From: Streptosporangium amethystogenes
GTDB lineage: Bacteria; Actinomycetota; Actinomycetes; Streptosporangiales; Streptosporangiaceae
Direction of reading: 5' to 3'
Assembly: GCF_000721075.1 (NCBI RefSeq)
Contig: NZ_JOEQ01000004.1
Span: 434,001-498,000 of the forward strand
DNA length: 64,000 nucleotides
The notes below the pieces were generated by a model. It saw only the letters and a list, made by a program, of their open reading frames with translations. It made no database searches and was not told the origin of the DNA. This document shows, piece after piece, positions 8,258 through 15,755 of this stretch. Position numbers and translations under genes: made by a program. Position 1 is the first letter of the stretch, and each line of letters starts with the position of its first letter.

Positions 8258-9439
8258 TCAGGTCGTGGACAGAGCGACCGTCGGGGACAGGCGGGCCGCG
8301 CGCATGGCCGGGTAGATGCCGGCGAGGGTGCCGATGACCAGGGTGGCGCCGACCGCGCCGCCGATCGCCCACGGGGGCACGAGCGGAGGCCAGTCACGGG
8401 ACAGGGCATAGCCGACGGTGGCCAGGGTGCCCAGGGCGGCCCCGACGACGCCGCCCAGAACGGACAGCAGCAGGGACTCCACCAGGAACTGAACGCGGAC
8501 CTGGCCACGGGTGGCGCCCAGGGAGCGGCGCAGGCCGATCTCCTTCCGGCGTTCCAGCACCGAGATCACCATGGTGTTCGCCACGCCGACCCCGCCCACC
8601 AGCAGGGCGACCGCGCCGAGACCGAGCAGCAAGTTGGTGAAGGCCCCGGCCGCGGCGGCCCTGGCGGCCAGCGCGTCGGAGGGCCTGCTGACGTTCACCT
8701 CCCCCGGGTTCTCCGGGTTCACCGTCCGAGGCAGCACGGAGCGTACGTCCGTCACCGCCTCCTCGGCGGACCGCTCGTAGATCGTGGTGGGATGCCCGTC
8801 GAAGTCCAGCAGCTTCACCGCGGCGGGGAACCCGATGAGCGCCGACCGTTCGATCTCGGGCGCGAGCGGCATCGGTTCCAGGATGCCGATGACCGTGAAC
8901 CACCGGTTGCCCATCCACACCCGCACCCCGGTCCTGGTGATGCCCAGTCGCTCGGCGGATTTGGAACCCAGGACGACCACCGGTTGCCGTTCGGTGGCGG
9001 CGTTCAGCCAGGTGCCGCGCTGGACGGTGCCCTCCAGCGTACGGAGCAGTTCGACGGTGGCGGCCTGTATCGCGATGCCCCCGGTGACCGCTTCGGGAAT
9101 GTAGCCGGTCCTTCGCACCGACGTCCTGACGAGTCCGGTGGCCGAGGCGGTGCTCACCGGGCCGATGCGCTTGACCATCGCGACCGACTCCCTCGGCAGC
9201 TTGGCGTCCTCCCCGAAGATCGTCTGGCCCGGCGCCGCGGTCAGCAGGTTGGTACCCAGCCGATCGAGCTGACGCAGCAACTCCTCCCGGGAGGAGGAGG
9301 AGATCCCGATCACCGCGATCATGGTGGCGATACCGATGGCGATGCCGAGCGCGGACAGGACCACCCTGGTCGGCCGGGTACGGAGCCCCGCCGCGCCGAC
9401 CCGCAGCACGTCGGGGAGGCTGAGCCTGGCAGGCCTCAC
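8258..9439 (-). CDS. ABC transporter permease, MacB/FtsX type
   Basis: 393 residues. An N-terminal membrane helix (LGIAIGIATMIAVIGIS), a large extracytoplasmic MacB_PCD-type region (to about residue 260), then three helices of the FtsX domain including LLGLGAVALLVGGVGVANTMVISVLERRKEIGLRRSLGATRGQV. The motif ERRKEIGLRRSLGA is the usual cytoplasmic coupling segment that contacts the ATPase. Last gene of a four-gene operon (lipoprotein, adaptor, ATPase, permease). MacB-type systems are mechanotransducers exporting peptides or lipoprotein-like substrates or giving drug resistance rather than classical importers; the substrate is unknown. Confidence 0.9.
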   Translation of the reverse strand: MRPARLSLPDVLRVGAAGLRTRPTRVVLSALGIAIGIATMIAVIGISSSSREELLRQLDRLGTNLLTAAPGQTIFGEDAKLPRESVAMVKRIGPVSTASATGLVRTSVRRTGYIPEAVTGGIAIQAATVELLRTLEGTVQRGTWLNAATERQPVVVLGSKSAERLGITRTGVRVWMGNRWFTVIGILEPMPLAPEIERSALIGFPAAVKLLDFDGHPTTIYERSAEEAVTDVRSVLPRTVNPENPGEVNVSRPSDALAARAAAAGAFTNLLLGLGAVALLVGGVGVANTMVISVLERRKEIGLRRSLGATRGQVRVQFLVESLLLSVLGGVVGAALGTLATVGYALSRDWPPLVPPWAIGGAVGATLVIGTLAGIYPAMRAARLSPTVALSTT

Positions 9440-9497
9440 GTCAGTTCCTCCCCGTCACAAACCCCCGGCACATCGGGGAGACCGAACCTGATGGGCT

Positions 9498-10157
9498 TCA
9501 CGTCAGCACCTCCCCGTCCCGGACCCGTACCTGCCGGGGGCACCGGTCGGCGATCTCGTTGTCGTGCGTGATGATCGCGATCGTGGTCCCGCCCTCGTGG
9601 AGCTCGCGCAGGATCTTGAGCACCTCGGCGCCCGAGGCGGAGTCGAGGTTTCCTGTCGGCTCGTCGGCCAGCAGCAGCGGCGGATCGCCGACGACGGCCC
9701 TGGCCACGGCCACCCGCTGCTGCTCACCGCCGGAGAGCTGGTGGGGCCGGTGGTCGAGCCGGTGCCCGAGGCCGACCCGCTCCAGGGCCGCCGCGGCCCG
9801 GGAGCGTCTGGCCCGCAGCGGCGTCCCGGTGTAGAGCAGTCCGTCGGCCACGTTGTCCAGGGCACTCACCCCCGGCGCCAGGTGGAACTGCTGGAAGACG
9901 AACCCGAGGTGGCGGGCGCGCAGCGCCGACAGCTCGCGGTCCGACAGGGTGGCGACGTCGTGGCCCGCGATCCGGACGGTCCCCGAGGTGGGCCGGTCCA
10001 GGGTCCCGATCATGTGGAGCATGGTGGACTTGCCCGAGCCCGACGGGCCGACGATGGCCAGCAGCTCGCCCTCCTCGACCAGCAGGTCCACCCCGCGCAG
10101 CGCCTGGACATGACCGTTGTAGCTCTTGGTCACCCCGCGTAGCTCGATGATGCTCAT
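9498..10157 (-). CDS. ABC transporter ATP-binding protein (MacB/LolD type)
   Basis: 219 residues with a complete nucleotide-binding domain: Walker [11 protein letters not shown]-loop [18 protein letters not shown], signature [14 protein letters not shown], Walker [14 protein letters not shown], and the switch His in [10 protein letters not shown]. Its ATG overlaps the TGA of the adaptor gene (ATGA at 10154-10157). It powers the permease encoded 58 bp downstream. Closest in style to LolD/MacB ATPases, which pair with FtsX-type permeases. Confidence 0.93.
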   Translation of the reverse strand: MSIIELRGVTKSYNGHVQALRGVDLLVEEGELLAIVGPSGSGKSTMLHMIGTLDRPTSGTVRIAGHDVATLSDRELSALRARHLGFVFQQFHLAPGVSALDNVADGLLYTGTPLRARRSRAAAALERVGLGHRLDHRPHQLSGGEQQRVAVARAVVGDPPLLLADEPTGNLDSASGAEVLKILRELHEGGTTIAIITHDNEIADRCPRQVRVRDGEVLT

Positions 10158-11200
10158 CCCTCCGGCACCCCGACCTTCATGCCCTCTCCGAGCCCGTCCC
10201 CGGTGATCTCGACCATGCCGCTGCCGAACGCCCCGACCTTCACCGGCGCCAGCCGGGTGCCGGAACCCTCGACGACCTCGACGCCGAACCCGCCCTCGCG
10301 CAGCGCGAGCAACGCCTCCACCGGTACGGCGAGCACGTTCTCACGCCGTTCGCTCACCAGCTCCACCTCGACGGGAGCCTGGTCCAGCCTGGTCTTCGGG
10401 TCCTTGGCGAGCGTGATCTCGACTTCGATGTACGTCCTCTCCGCCGCCTGCTTGGCCACCGTGCCCACGCCGGTGATCCTCCCCGCCGCCTTCGCGCCGT
10501 CGGGCAATTCCACGGTGACCTTCGCCCCCTTCTCGGCGAGCGTCTGGTCACCCGCGTCGAGGTCGAGCCGGACCAGCCGGTTCAGGTCGCTGACGGCGAG
10601 GACCTGCCGCCCGGGCGCGGTCCTGCCACCGACCACAACTTTCACGTCGATCACCTTGACCGCCGAAGGCAGGAACACCACCTGGGTGTCGTCCACCCGG
10701 CCGGTCTCGGTCAGTCCCCGATTGTCCTGCCACTTTCGCACCGCGAGGTGGGTGGCGTAGTCGAAGTGCTCGTCCACGGTGAGGTCCTCGCCGTAGCCCA
10801 GCGCCCTGAGGTTGCGTTCGAGCTGCTCGACGTCGGGTCCGTCGGAGACGCCCCGGCTCAGCGGCCGGTAGAGGGGCAGCCTGCCGTACATCAGGGTGAC
10901 CGGCCGGCGATCGACCTTGAGCAGGGGGCGGCCCCGCCGCACCACAGCCCCGTCCTCCGGCACCCATGTCACCGTTCCGGCCGCGCCGGTGGTGAGATCG
11001 CGCCGGCCCGAGTAGGTGAGCGCGCCGGTCACGGTCTTGGTGTCCAGCAGGTCCTGCCTGGTGATCACCGCTGTGGCGGCGACCCGCTCCGTGGCGGGCG
11101 CGGCCGCTTCGGTGCCGCCGTCGGCCAGTACGGCCATCGCCGCCCCCGCGGTCACGACGGCCAGCAGAGCTGCTCCTGACAGGAGGGCTCCCTTTCTCAC
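10154..11200 (-). CDS. Efflux adaptor (HlyD/MacA-like) with peptidoglycan-binding domain
   Basis: About 348 residues from GTG 11200, which overlaps the TGA of the lipoprotein gene (GTGA). An N-terminal signal-anchor ([21 protein letters not shown]) is followed by [21 protein letters not shown], the start of a lipoyl/barrel-sandwich fold. A peptidoglycan-binding-1 module follows ([15 protein letters not shown]...[11 protein letters not shown]...GRVD), then a beta-barrel region ([23 protein letters not shown]) as in MacA-type adaptors. The Gram-positive adaptor links the permease to the cell wall or captures substrate outside the membrane. Residues upstream of 11200 in this frame are out-of-frame overlap with the lipoprotein gene and were discarded. 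Confidence 0.85.
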   Translation of the reverse strand: MRKGALLSGAALLAVVTAGAAMAVLADGGTEAAAPATERVAATAVITRQDLLDTKTVTGALTYSGRRDLTTGAAGTVTWVPEDGAVVRRGRPLLKVDRRPVTLMYGRLPLYRPLSRGVSDGPDVEQLERNLRALGYGEDLTVDEHFDYATHLAVRKWQDNRGLTETGRVDDTQVVFLPSAVKVIDVKVVVGGRTAPGRQVLAVSDLNRLVRLDLDAGDQTLAEKGAKVTVELPDGAKAAGRITGVGTVAKQAAERTYIEVEITLAKDPKTRLDQAPVEVELVSERRENVLAVPVEALLALREGGFGVEVVEGSGTRLAPVKVGAFGSGMVEITGDGLGEGMKVGVPEG

Positions 11201-11706
11201 TGCCCGTCCCCCTGCATGGCGGGCTGGAACTCCTTGCAGGCCGCCTCGGCCGCCTTCAACTTCTGCTCGCCGCCGTCGGGCAGCTTGAGCCTGAGCTTGC
11301 CGTTGGGGTCCGGATCCTCCATCTCGATGCCCTGCTCGCGCATGCACTGCACGTACCTGACCATCTCGTCGCGCCGCTTCGGGTCGGCTGCCGCGTCCTT
11401 GCCACCGACCACGTCCTCCATGAAGTGCTGGCACTCCTTCATCGCCTTCTCCATCTTGGCCTCCTCCCCCTTCTGGGCCTGGATGCGGATCTTCCCGCTG
11501 CCGTCGGGGTCGGCCATCTCGACGCCGTTCTCGCGCATGCACTGGGCGAACCTCAGCTGCGCCTGCCCCTGATCCGCCGGGGCCGAAGCGGAAGCGGAAG
11601 CGGAAGCGGCGCCGTCTCCCCCACCGGCGACACCCGAAGTGGTCGGAACCGCACCGCACCCCGCCAGCAGCAGCGGTACGGCGAGCAGCACCAGTCGAGC
11701 TTTCAC
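11197..11706 (-). CDS. Two-repeat lipoprotein of unknown function, first gene of efflux operon
   Basis: 169 residues from GTG 11706, preferred to a start 36 bp upstream because GGGAG precedes it and a clean signal peptide results: MKARLVLLAVPLLLAGC, lipobox LLAGC with Cys17. A Ser-Ala run (built on an 'AAGCGG' base repeat) leads into two copies of a module: RFAQCMRENGVEMADPDGSG and RYVQCMREQGIEMEDPDPNG, each with a conserved C-M-R-E-x-G-[VI]-E-M-x-DPD core, separated by a charged helix. The repeat resembles small actinobacterial secreted proteins found beside MacB-like transporters; its role (substrate capture, sensing) is unknown to me. Confidence 0.8.
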   Translation of the reverse strand: MKARLVLLAVPLLLAGCGAVPTTSGVAGGGDGAASASASASAPADQGQAQLRFAQCMRENGVEMADPDGSGKIRIQAQKGEEAKMEKAMKECQHFMEDVVGGKDAAADPKRRDEMVRYVQCMREQGIEMEDPDPNGKLRLKLPDGGEQKLKAAEAACKEFQPAMQGDGQ

Positions 11707-11750
11707 TGCGATCTCCCTTGGTCGGTTGAGGGCCAACTTCAACGGAGACG

Positions 11751-11788
11751 GTGTTAGACCCGGATAAGCGCTTACCCGGGTCTAACAC
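11751..11788. promoter_or_regulatory. 38-bp near-perfect palindrome between efflux operon and its two-component system
   Basis: The arms GTGTTAGACCCGG (11751-11763) and CCGGGTCTAACAC (11776-11788) are perfectly complementary, and the centre TAAGCGCTTA is itself palindromic, leaving only one mismatched pair. It lies midway between the leftward lipoprotein start (11706) and the rightward response regulator start (11811), 23 bp from the latter. Placement and size fit an operator, most likely for the adjacent OmpR-type regulator, acting on both divergent units. The sequence alone does not prove the binder. Confidence 0.7.
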
Positions 11789-11810
11789 CCGGTGCGTCAC
11801 TCTCGTCATC

Positions 11811-12455
11811 ATGCGAGTGCTGATCGTGGAGGACGAAGAGCAGCTGGCCGACGCCGTCGCGCGGGGCCTGCGGCTGCACGCGATGGCCGTGGACGTGGTC
11901 TACGACGGCCGGGAGGCGCTGGAGCGGGCCGGGTACGTCGACTACGACGTCGTCGTCCTGGACCGTGACCTGCCCGAGGTGCACGGCGACGACGTGTGCG
12001 ACGAGCTCAGGCACCGGAGCCGCGTCATCATGCTGACCGCGGCGGGACAGGTCCACGACAGGGTCGACGGGCTGACCCTGGGCGCGGACGACTACCTGGT
12101 CAAGCCGTTCGCGTTCACCGAGTTGGTCGCCAGGATCAGGACGCTGGCCCGCCGCTCCCTCCGTGTCGCCCCGCCGGTCCTGGAGCGGGCCGGGATCAGG
12201 CTCGACCCCGCCCGCCGTGCGGTCACCAGGGACGGACGGCCGATCGGACTGAACCGCAAGGAGTTCGACCTGCTGCGGGAGCTGCTGGCCGCCGACGGTG
12301 ACCTGGTCACCTCCACCGAGCTCCGCAGAAGGGTCTGGGACGAGTACGCCGAGGGCGGCACCGGCGTGTTGCGCGTCGCGATCACCTCGTTGCGCAAGAA
12401 GCTCGGCGCTCCCCCGGTGCTGCACAACGTGCCGGGGAAGGGGTACCGGCTGTGA
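11811..12455 (+). CDS. OmpR/PhoB-family response regulator
   Basis: 214 residues from the ATG at 11811 (MRVLIVEDEEQLADAV). Receiver domain with the acidic pair ED in VEDEE, phospho-Asp in VVVLDRDLPEVHG, the Thr of MLTAAG and Lys of YLVKPFAF. The C-terminal winged helix has LNRKEFDLLRELL, RVWDEYAEGGTGVLRVAITSLRKKLG and the closing VPGKGYRL. It is translationally coupled to the kinase (GTG overlapping its TGA). Divergent from the efflux operon across a large palindrome, so it probably controls that operon and itself. Confidence 0.93.
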   Translation: MRVLIVEDEEQLADAVARGLRLHAMAVDVVYDGREALERAGYVDYDVVVLDRDLPEVHGDDVCDELRHRSRVIMLTAAGQVHDRVDGLTLGADDYLVKPFAFTELVARIRTLARRSLRVAPPVLERAGIRLDPARRAVTRDGRPIGLNRKEFDLLRELLAADGDLVTSTELRRRVWDEYAEGGTGVLRVAITSLRKKLGAPPVLHNVPGKGYRL

Positions 12456-13624
12456 GACTCGGCCTGCGCATGCGGCTCACCCTGCTGTACGGCGTGCTGT
12501 TCTTCGTGGCCGGGTCGACCCTGGTCTGGTTCACCTACCTGCTGACCGCCAAGGCGCTGGACCAGCAGTTCACCGTGGCCTACTCGAAGATAAGTGAGGC
12601 GGGAGCAGATCTGCCCTCCGAGAAGCCCATCGGGGGGGTGCTGATACGGGACGTGGGGCAGCGGGCGACCAGCGTCCTCGACGAGATGCTGCGCTCCTCG
12701 CTCCTGATCATGGTCCTCGTCGGGGTCGCCGCGACAGTGGTCGGCTACCTGATCGCCGACCGCGCGCTCCGTCCTCTCGACCGGGTCACCGAGACCGCGC
12801 AGCGGCTCTCCGAGGGCAACCTGCACGAGCGGATCGCGCTGCGCGGACGGCCCCGGGACGAGATCAAACGGCTGGCCGACACCTTCGACGCGATGCTCGA
12901 CCGGCTGCACCGGGTGTTCGAGGCCCAGCGCCGGTTCATCGCCAACGCCTCGCACGAGCTGCGCACCCCGCTGGCGATCAACCGCACGGTCCTGGAGGTC
13001 TCGCTGGAGGAGCCCGAGGCGTCGCCGGACCTCAAGGCGCTGGCCCGCGCGCTGCTCGGTACCAATGCCCGCCACGAGCGGCTGATCGAAGGACTGCTCC
13101 TGCTGGCCCAGTCCGAGCAGGAACTCACCTCGCGCAGGCCCCTCGAACTCGACCAGGTGGTACGCGCCGCCCTCGACCAGCTCGACCCGGTGCCCCGCAA
13201 CCGGCCCGTCACCATCCACCGGGACCTGAGCCCGGTGACCGTCGACGGCGATCCGCTCCTCCTTGAGCGCGCCGTCTGCAATCTGGTGGAGAACGCGATC
13301 AAGTACAACGTGCGGGACGGGCAGGTCTGGATCTCCTGCGACCGGGGCGGCCTGGTGGTGGAGAACACCGGGCAGCCGGTCCCGCCGTACGAGGTGGAGG
13401 ATCTCTTCGAGCCCTTCAGGCGACTGCAGGGCGACCGCGTCCGCTCGGCGCGCGGCGCGGGGCTCGGGCTGTCGATAGTCCGCGCCATCGTGGACGCGCA
13501 CGGCGGCACGGTCACCGCCACCTCACGCCCCGAGGGCGGCCTGCGCGTCGCGGTCGCGCTGCCCGCTCCCGCGAGCCCGGTAACCGATTCCGGCGGCACC
13601 CGGATCCCCGCCCGAGCCGGCTGA
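12452..13624 (+). CDS. Sensor histidine kinase (HAMP, HisKA, HATPase_c)
   Basis: 390 residues from GTG 12452 (GTGA overlap with the regulator). TM1 (LTLLYGVLFFVAGSTLVWFTYLL), a short ~60-residue extracytoplasmic loop, TM2 (LLIMVLVGVAATVVGYLIA), HAMP (RALRPLDRVTETAQRLSEGN), then the H-box NASHELRTPLA with phospho-His, N-box LVENAIKYN, and G-box GAGLGLSIVRAIVDAHGG. The small sensor loop suggests detection in or at the membrane, as in kinases that monitor lipid- or peptide-antibiotic stress together with MacB-like pumps. Partner of the preceding regulator. Confidence 0.93.
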   Translation: MRLGLRMRLTLLYGVLFFVAGSTLVWFTYLLTAKALDQQFTVAYSKISEAGADLPSEKPIGGVLIRDVGQRATSVLDEMLRSSLLIMVLVGVAATVVGYLIADRALRPLDRVTETAQRLSEGNLHERIALRGRPRDEIKRLADTFDAMLDRLHRVFEAQRRFIANASHELRTPLAINRTVLEVSLEEPEASPDLKALARALLGTNARHERLIEGLLLLAQSEQELTSRRPLELDQVVRAALDQLDPVPRNRPVTIHRDLSPVTVDGDPLLLERAVCNLVENAIKYNVRDGQVWISCDRGGLVVENTGQPVPPYEVEDLFEPFRRLQGDRVRSARGAGLGLSIVRAIVDAHGGTVTATSRPEGGLRVAVALPAPASPVTDSGGTRIPARAG

Positions 13625-13720
13625 CAGCGAATGCCGCAAAAGCCCCGGCCTCCGCGGCGGGGGTGCCCCCGCGTTCCTTTCGCAGGGGCAGCGCACCCCC
13701 GACCGGCTCCATCCCGAGGA

Positions 13721-14833
13721 CTACTCCCCGGTCAGCCGACCCAGCCGTTCGGTGGCCTCGATGTACTCCTCCACCAGCCCGAACACCACGTCCTTGGTCG
13801 ACCGTACCTGGTTCATGGTCCCGATGATCTGACCCGCCGGGAAGGTGGCCAGCTCGGCGGCGTCGGATCGGGCGATGCGGCGGAGCGCGTCGGAGATCAG
13901 CATGAACTGCAGCGGCATCGGCAGGGTACCGGGCGAGTCGGGCGCCTCCCAGGCGTCGGTCCACTCGTTCCTGAGCAGCCGGGCGGGCTTGCCCGTCCAC
14001 GAGCGGGAGCGCACGGTGTCGCGTGAGGTGGCCTCCAGGATGCGCTGCTTGGCCATCGCGGGGGTGTCGGCCTCCTCGACGGCGAGCCAGATGGAACCAG
14101 TCCACACCCCCTCGGCTCCGAGCGCCATGCCCGCCGCCATCTGGCGGCCGTTGCCGATGCCTCCCGCGGCCAGTACCGGCACGTCCACCGCGTCCACCAC
14201 CTGCGGGATGAGCACCATCGTGGAGATCTCCCCGGTGTGCCCGCCCGCCTCGGTGCCCTGCGCGACGACGATGTCCACGCCGACCTCGACCTGCTTGACC
14301 GCGTGCCTGGGGGTGGACGCCAGCGCCGCCACCTTCACGCCCTTGGCGTGCGCCAGCTCGACCACGTCGGCGGGCGGCGGGCCGAGGGCGTTGGCCAGCA
14401 GCGCGATCGGGTGCCGCAGCGCCACCTCGACCTGCGGCCTGGCGGTGGCGTCGGTCCAGCCGAGCAGGGCCCGGCCGGCCTCCTCTCCGGACAGCGGGCC
14501 GACGCCGTGCGAGGTCAGCAGGTTGTCGACGAACGCGCGGTGCCCCTCGGGGATCATCCCCTGGAGCCGTCCCAGCAGATCCTCGGGCGAGTCGACGCCC
14601 AGGTCGGCTCCCGCGTAGGAGGCGGGCATGACCACGTCGACGCCGTACGGCTTGCCGTCGACGTGGTCGTCGATCCACTTGAGCTCCATTTCGAGCTCTT
14701 CCGGGGTGAAGTAGAGCGCGCCGAGCACGCCCATCCCGCCGGCGCGACTGACCTCGACGACGACGTCCCGGCAGTGGCTGAAAGCGAATATCGGAAGTTC
14801 GATCCCGAGCATGTCTGTGACACGTGTCCGCAT
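13721..14833 (-). CDS. Nitronate monooxygenase / FMN-dependent oxidoreductase family
   Basis: 370 residues from ATG 14833 (MRTRVTDMLGIELPIFAFSHCRD), which removes 12 poorly conserved residues of the longest frame. It is a TIM barrel of the 2-nitropropane dioxygenase class: AGGMGVLGALYFTPEEL, VVAQGTEAGGHTGEISTMVLIPQVVDAV, PVLAAGGIGNGRQMAAGMALGAEGVWTGSIWL, and TGKPARLLRNEW. It resembles the mycobacterial Rv1533-type subgroup more than classical Class I nitronate monooxygenases. Related enzymes act as CoA-thioester or enoyl reductases in steroid and lipid catabolism. A KstR-like palindrome lies upstream. Confidence 0.85.
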   Translation of the reverse strand: MRTRVTDMLGIELPIFAFSHCRDVVVEVSRAGGMGVLGALYFTPEELEMELKWIDDHVDGKPYGVDVVMPASYAGADLGVDSPEDLLGRLQGMIPEGHRAFVDNLLTSHGVGPLSGEEAGRALLGWTDATARPQVEVALRHPIALLANALGPPPADVVELAHAKGVKVAALASTPRHAVKQVEVGVDIVVAQGTEAGGHTGEISTMVLIPQVVDAVDVPVLAAGGIGNGRQMAAGMALGAEGVWTGSIWLAVEEADTPAMAKQRILEATSRDTVRSRSWTGKPARLLRNEWTDAWEAPDSPGTLPMPLQFMLISDALRRIARSDAAELATFPAGQIIGTMNQVRSTKDVVFGLVEEYIEATERLGRLTGE

Positions 14834-14864
14834 GCGCCCACGGTACGACTCGCCCCCAGCAAAC

Positions 14865-14886
14865 TGCAACGTGTTCTAGTCTAGAA
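14865..14886. promoter_or_regulatory. Overlapping palindromes incl. KstR-type box upstream of the nitronate monooxygenase-like gene
   Basis: 14865-14878 reads TGCAACGTGTTCTA, which matches the mycobacterial KstR consensus TNNAACNNGTTNNA at all fixed positions. It overlaps a perfect 13-mer palindrome TTCTAG-T-CTAGAA at 14874-14886. Both are 32-53 bp upstream of the ATG at 14833, next to an AT-rich stretch (14880-14945) suited to a promoter. KstR is a TetR repressor of sterol/lipid catabolism; such a gene is not in this window, so regulation by it is inference. Confidence 0.5.
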
Positions 14887-14947
14887 TATTTCGTCGGTAT
14901 TATCGGGAAACTAAAACATTGTTGGAAAACTACAACAAGAACCTGTT

Positions 14948-15694
14948 TCACCGAGGCATTCGGCGCCAGACCGCGCGCGGCAGCATGCGCATCACCGCGA
15001 AGAACACCCGCAGCCTGCCGGGAACCCAGACGACCTCGGCGTCGACGCGCAATCCGACGATCACCGCGTCGGCGACCTGGCCCGGAGTGGACGACATCGG
15101 CGCGGGAGACATCCCCTCGGTCATCCTGCCGATCACGAAACCAGGCCGGACCACCATCACCCGGGCACCCGACCCGTGCAGGGCGTCACCCAGCCCCTGC
15201 GCGAACCCGTCCAGGCCCGCCTTGGCCGAGCCGTACACGAAGTTGGCCCGGCGCACCCGCACCCCGGCCACCGAGGAGAGCACCACCAGCGTGCCGTGGC
15301 CCTGCTCGCGCAGCCGCCGCGCGGCGAAGAGCCCGGCGGAGACGTGCCCGCCGTAGTTGACCGCGACCGCCTCGGCGGCGGCCACCGGATCGGCGTCGTA
15401 GGTCCGCTGGCTGCCCAGCACACCGAAGGCGGGGATGACCACGTCCAGGTCACCGACCAGCTTCGCGGCGGCCTCGATCACCTCGCCGTGCGTCTCGGGC
15501 CGGGAGGCGTCGAAGTCCAGCAGGTGCACCTCGGCGGCCCCGATCACCGGGGGCGGCCCGGCTGTGGCGTCACGGGCGGCGAGCACGACCCGGCGGGCAC
15601 CGTCGCGGACCAGCCGCTCGACGATCGCCAGCCCGATCTCGCTGCGCCCGCCCAGCAGCAGCACGGTGTCCACCGCGCCCAGAGCGTTCTTCAT
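14948..15694 (-). CDS. dprE2: Decaprenylphospho-2-keto-ribose reductase-like SDR (DprE2)
   Basis: 248-residue short-chain dehydrogenase: nucleotide site VLLLGGRSEIGLAIVERL (the GGxSEIG variant seen in DprE2), VHLLDFDA, NYGGHV, and catalytic Ser-Tyr-Lys in LSSVAGVRVRRANFVYGSAKAG. Length and the C-terminal ending with LRVFFAVMRMLPRAVWRRMPR (hydrophobic-basic tail) match mycobacterial DprE2 (Rv3791). With DprE1 it epimerises decaprenyl-phosphoryl-ribose to decaprenyl-phosphoryl-arabinose. It lies 61 bp downstream of the DprE1 gene on the same strand, which is the main support for the specific name. Confidence 0.82.
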   Translation of the reverse strand: MKNALGAVDTVLLLGGRSEIGLAIVERLVRDGARRVVLAARDATAGPPPVIGAAEVHLLDFDASRPETHGEVIEAAAKLVGDLDVVIPAFGVLGSQRTYDADPVAAAEAVAVNYGGHVSAGLFAARRLREQGHGTLVVLSSVAGVRVRRANFVYGSAKAGLDGFAQGLGDALHGSGARVMVVRPGFVIGRMTEGMSPAPMSSTPGQVADAVIVGLRVDAEVVWVPGRLRVFFAVMRMLPRAVWRRMPR

Positions 15695-15755
15695 CGGCAG
15701 TCCTCCTCATCGGCGTCCCGGAACCGGAACGTGCCCGCCCAGACGCGAAACCGGC

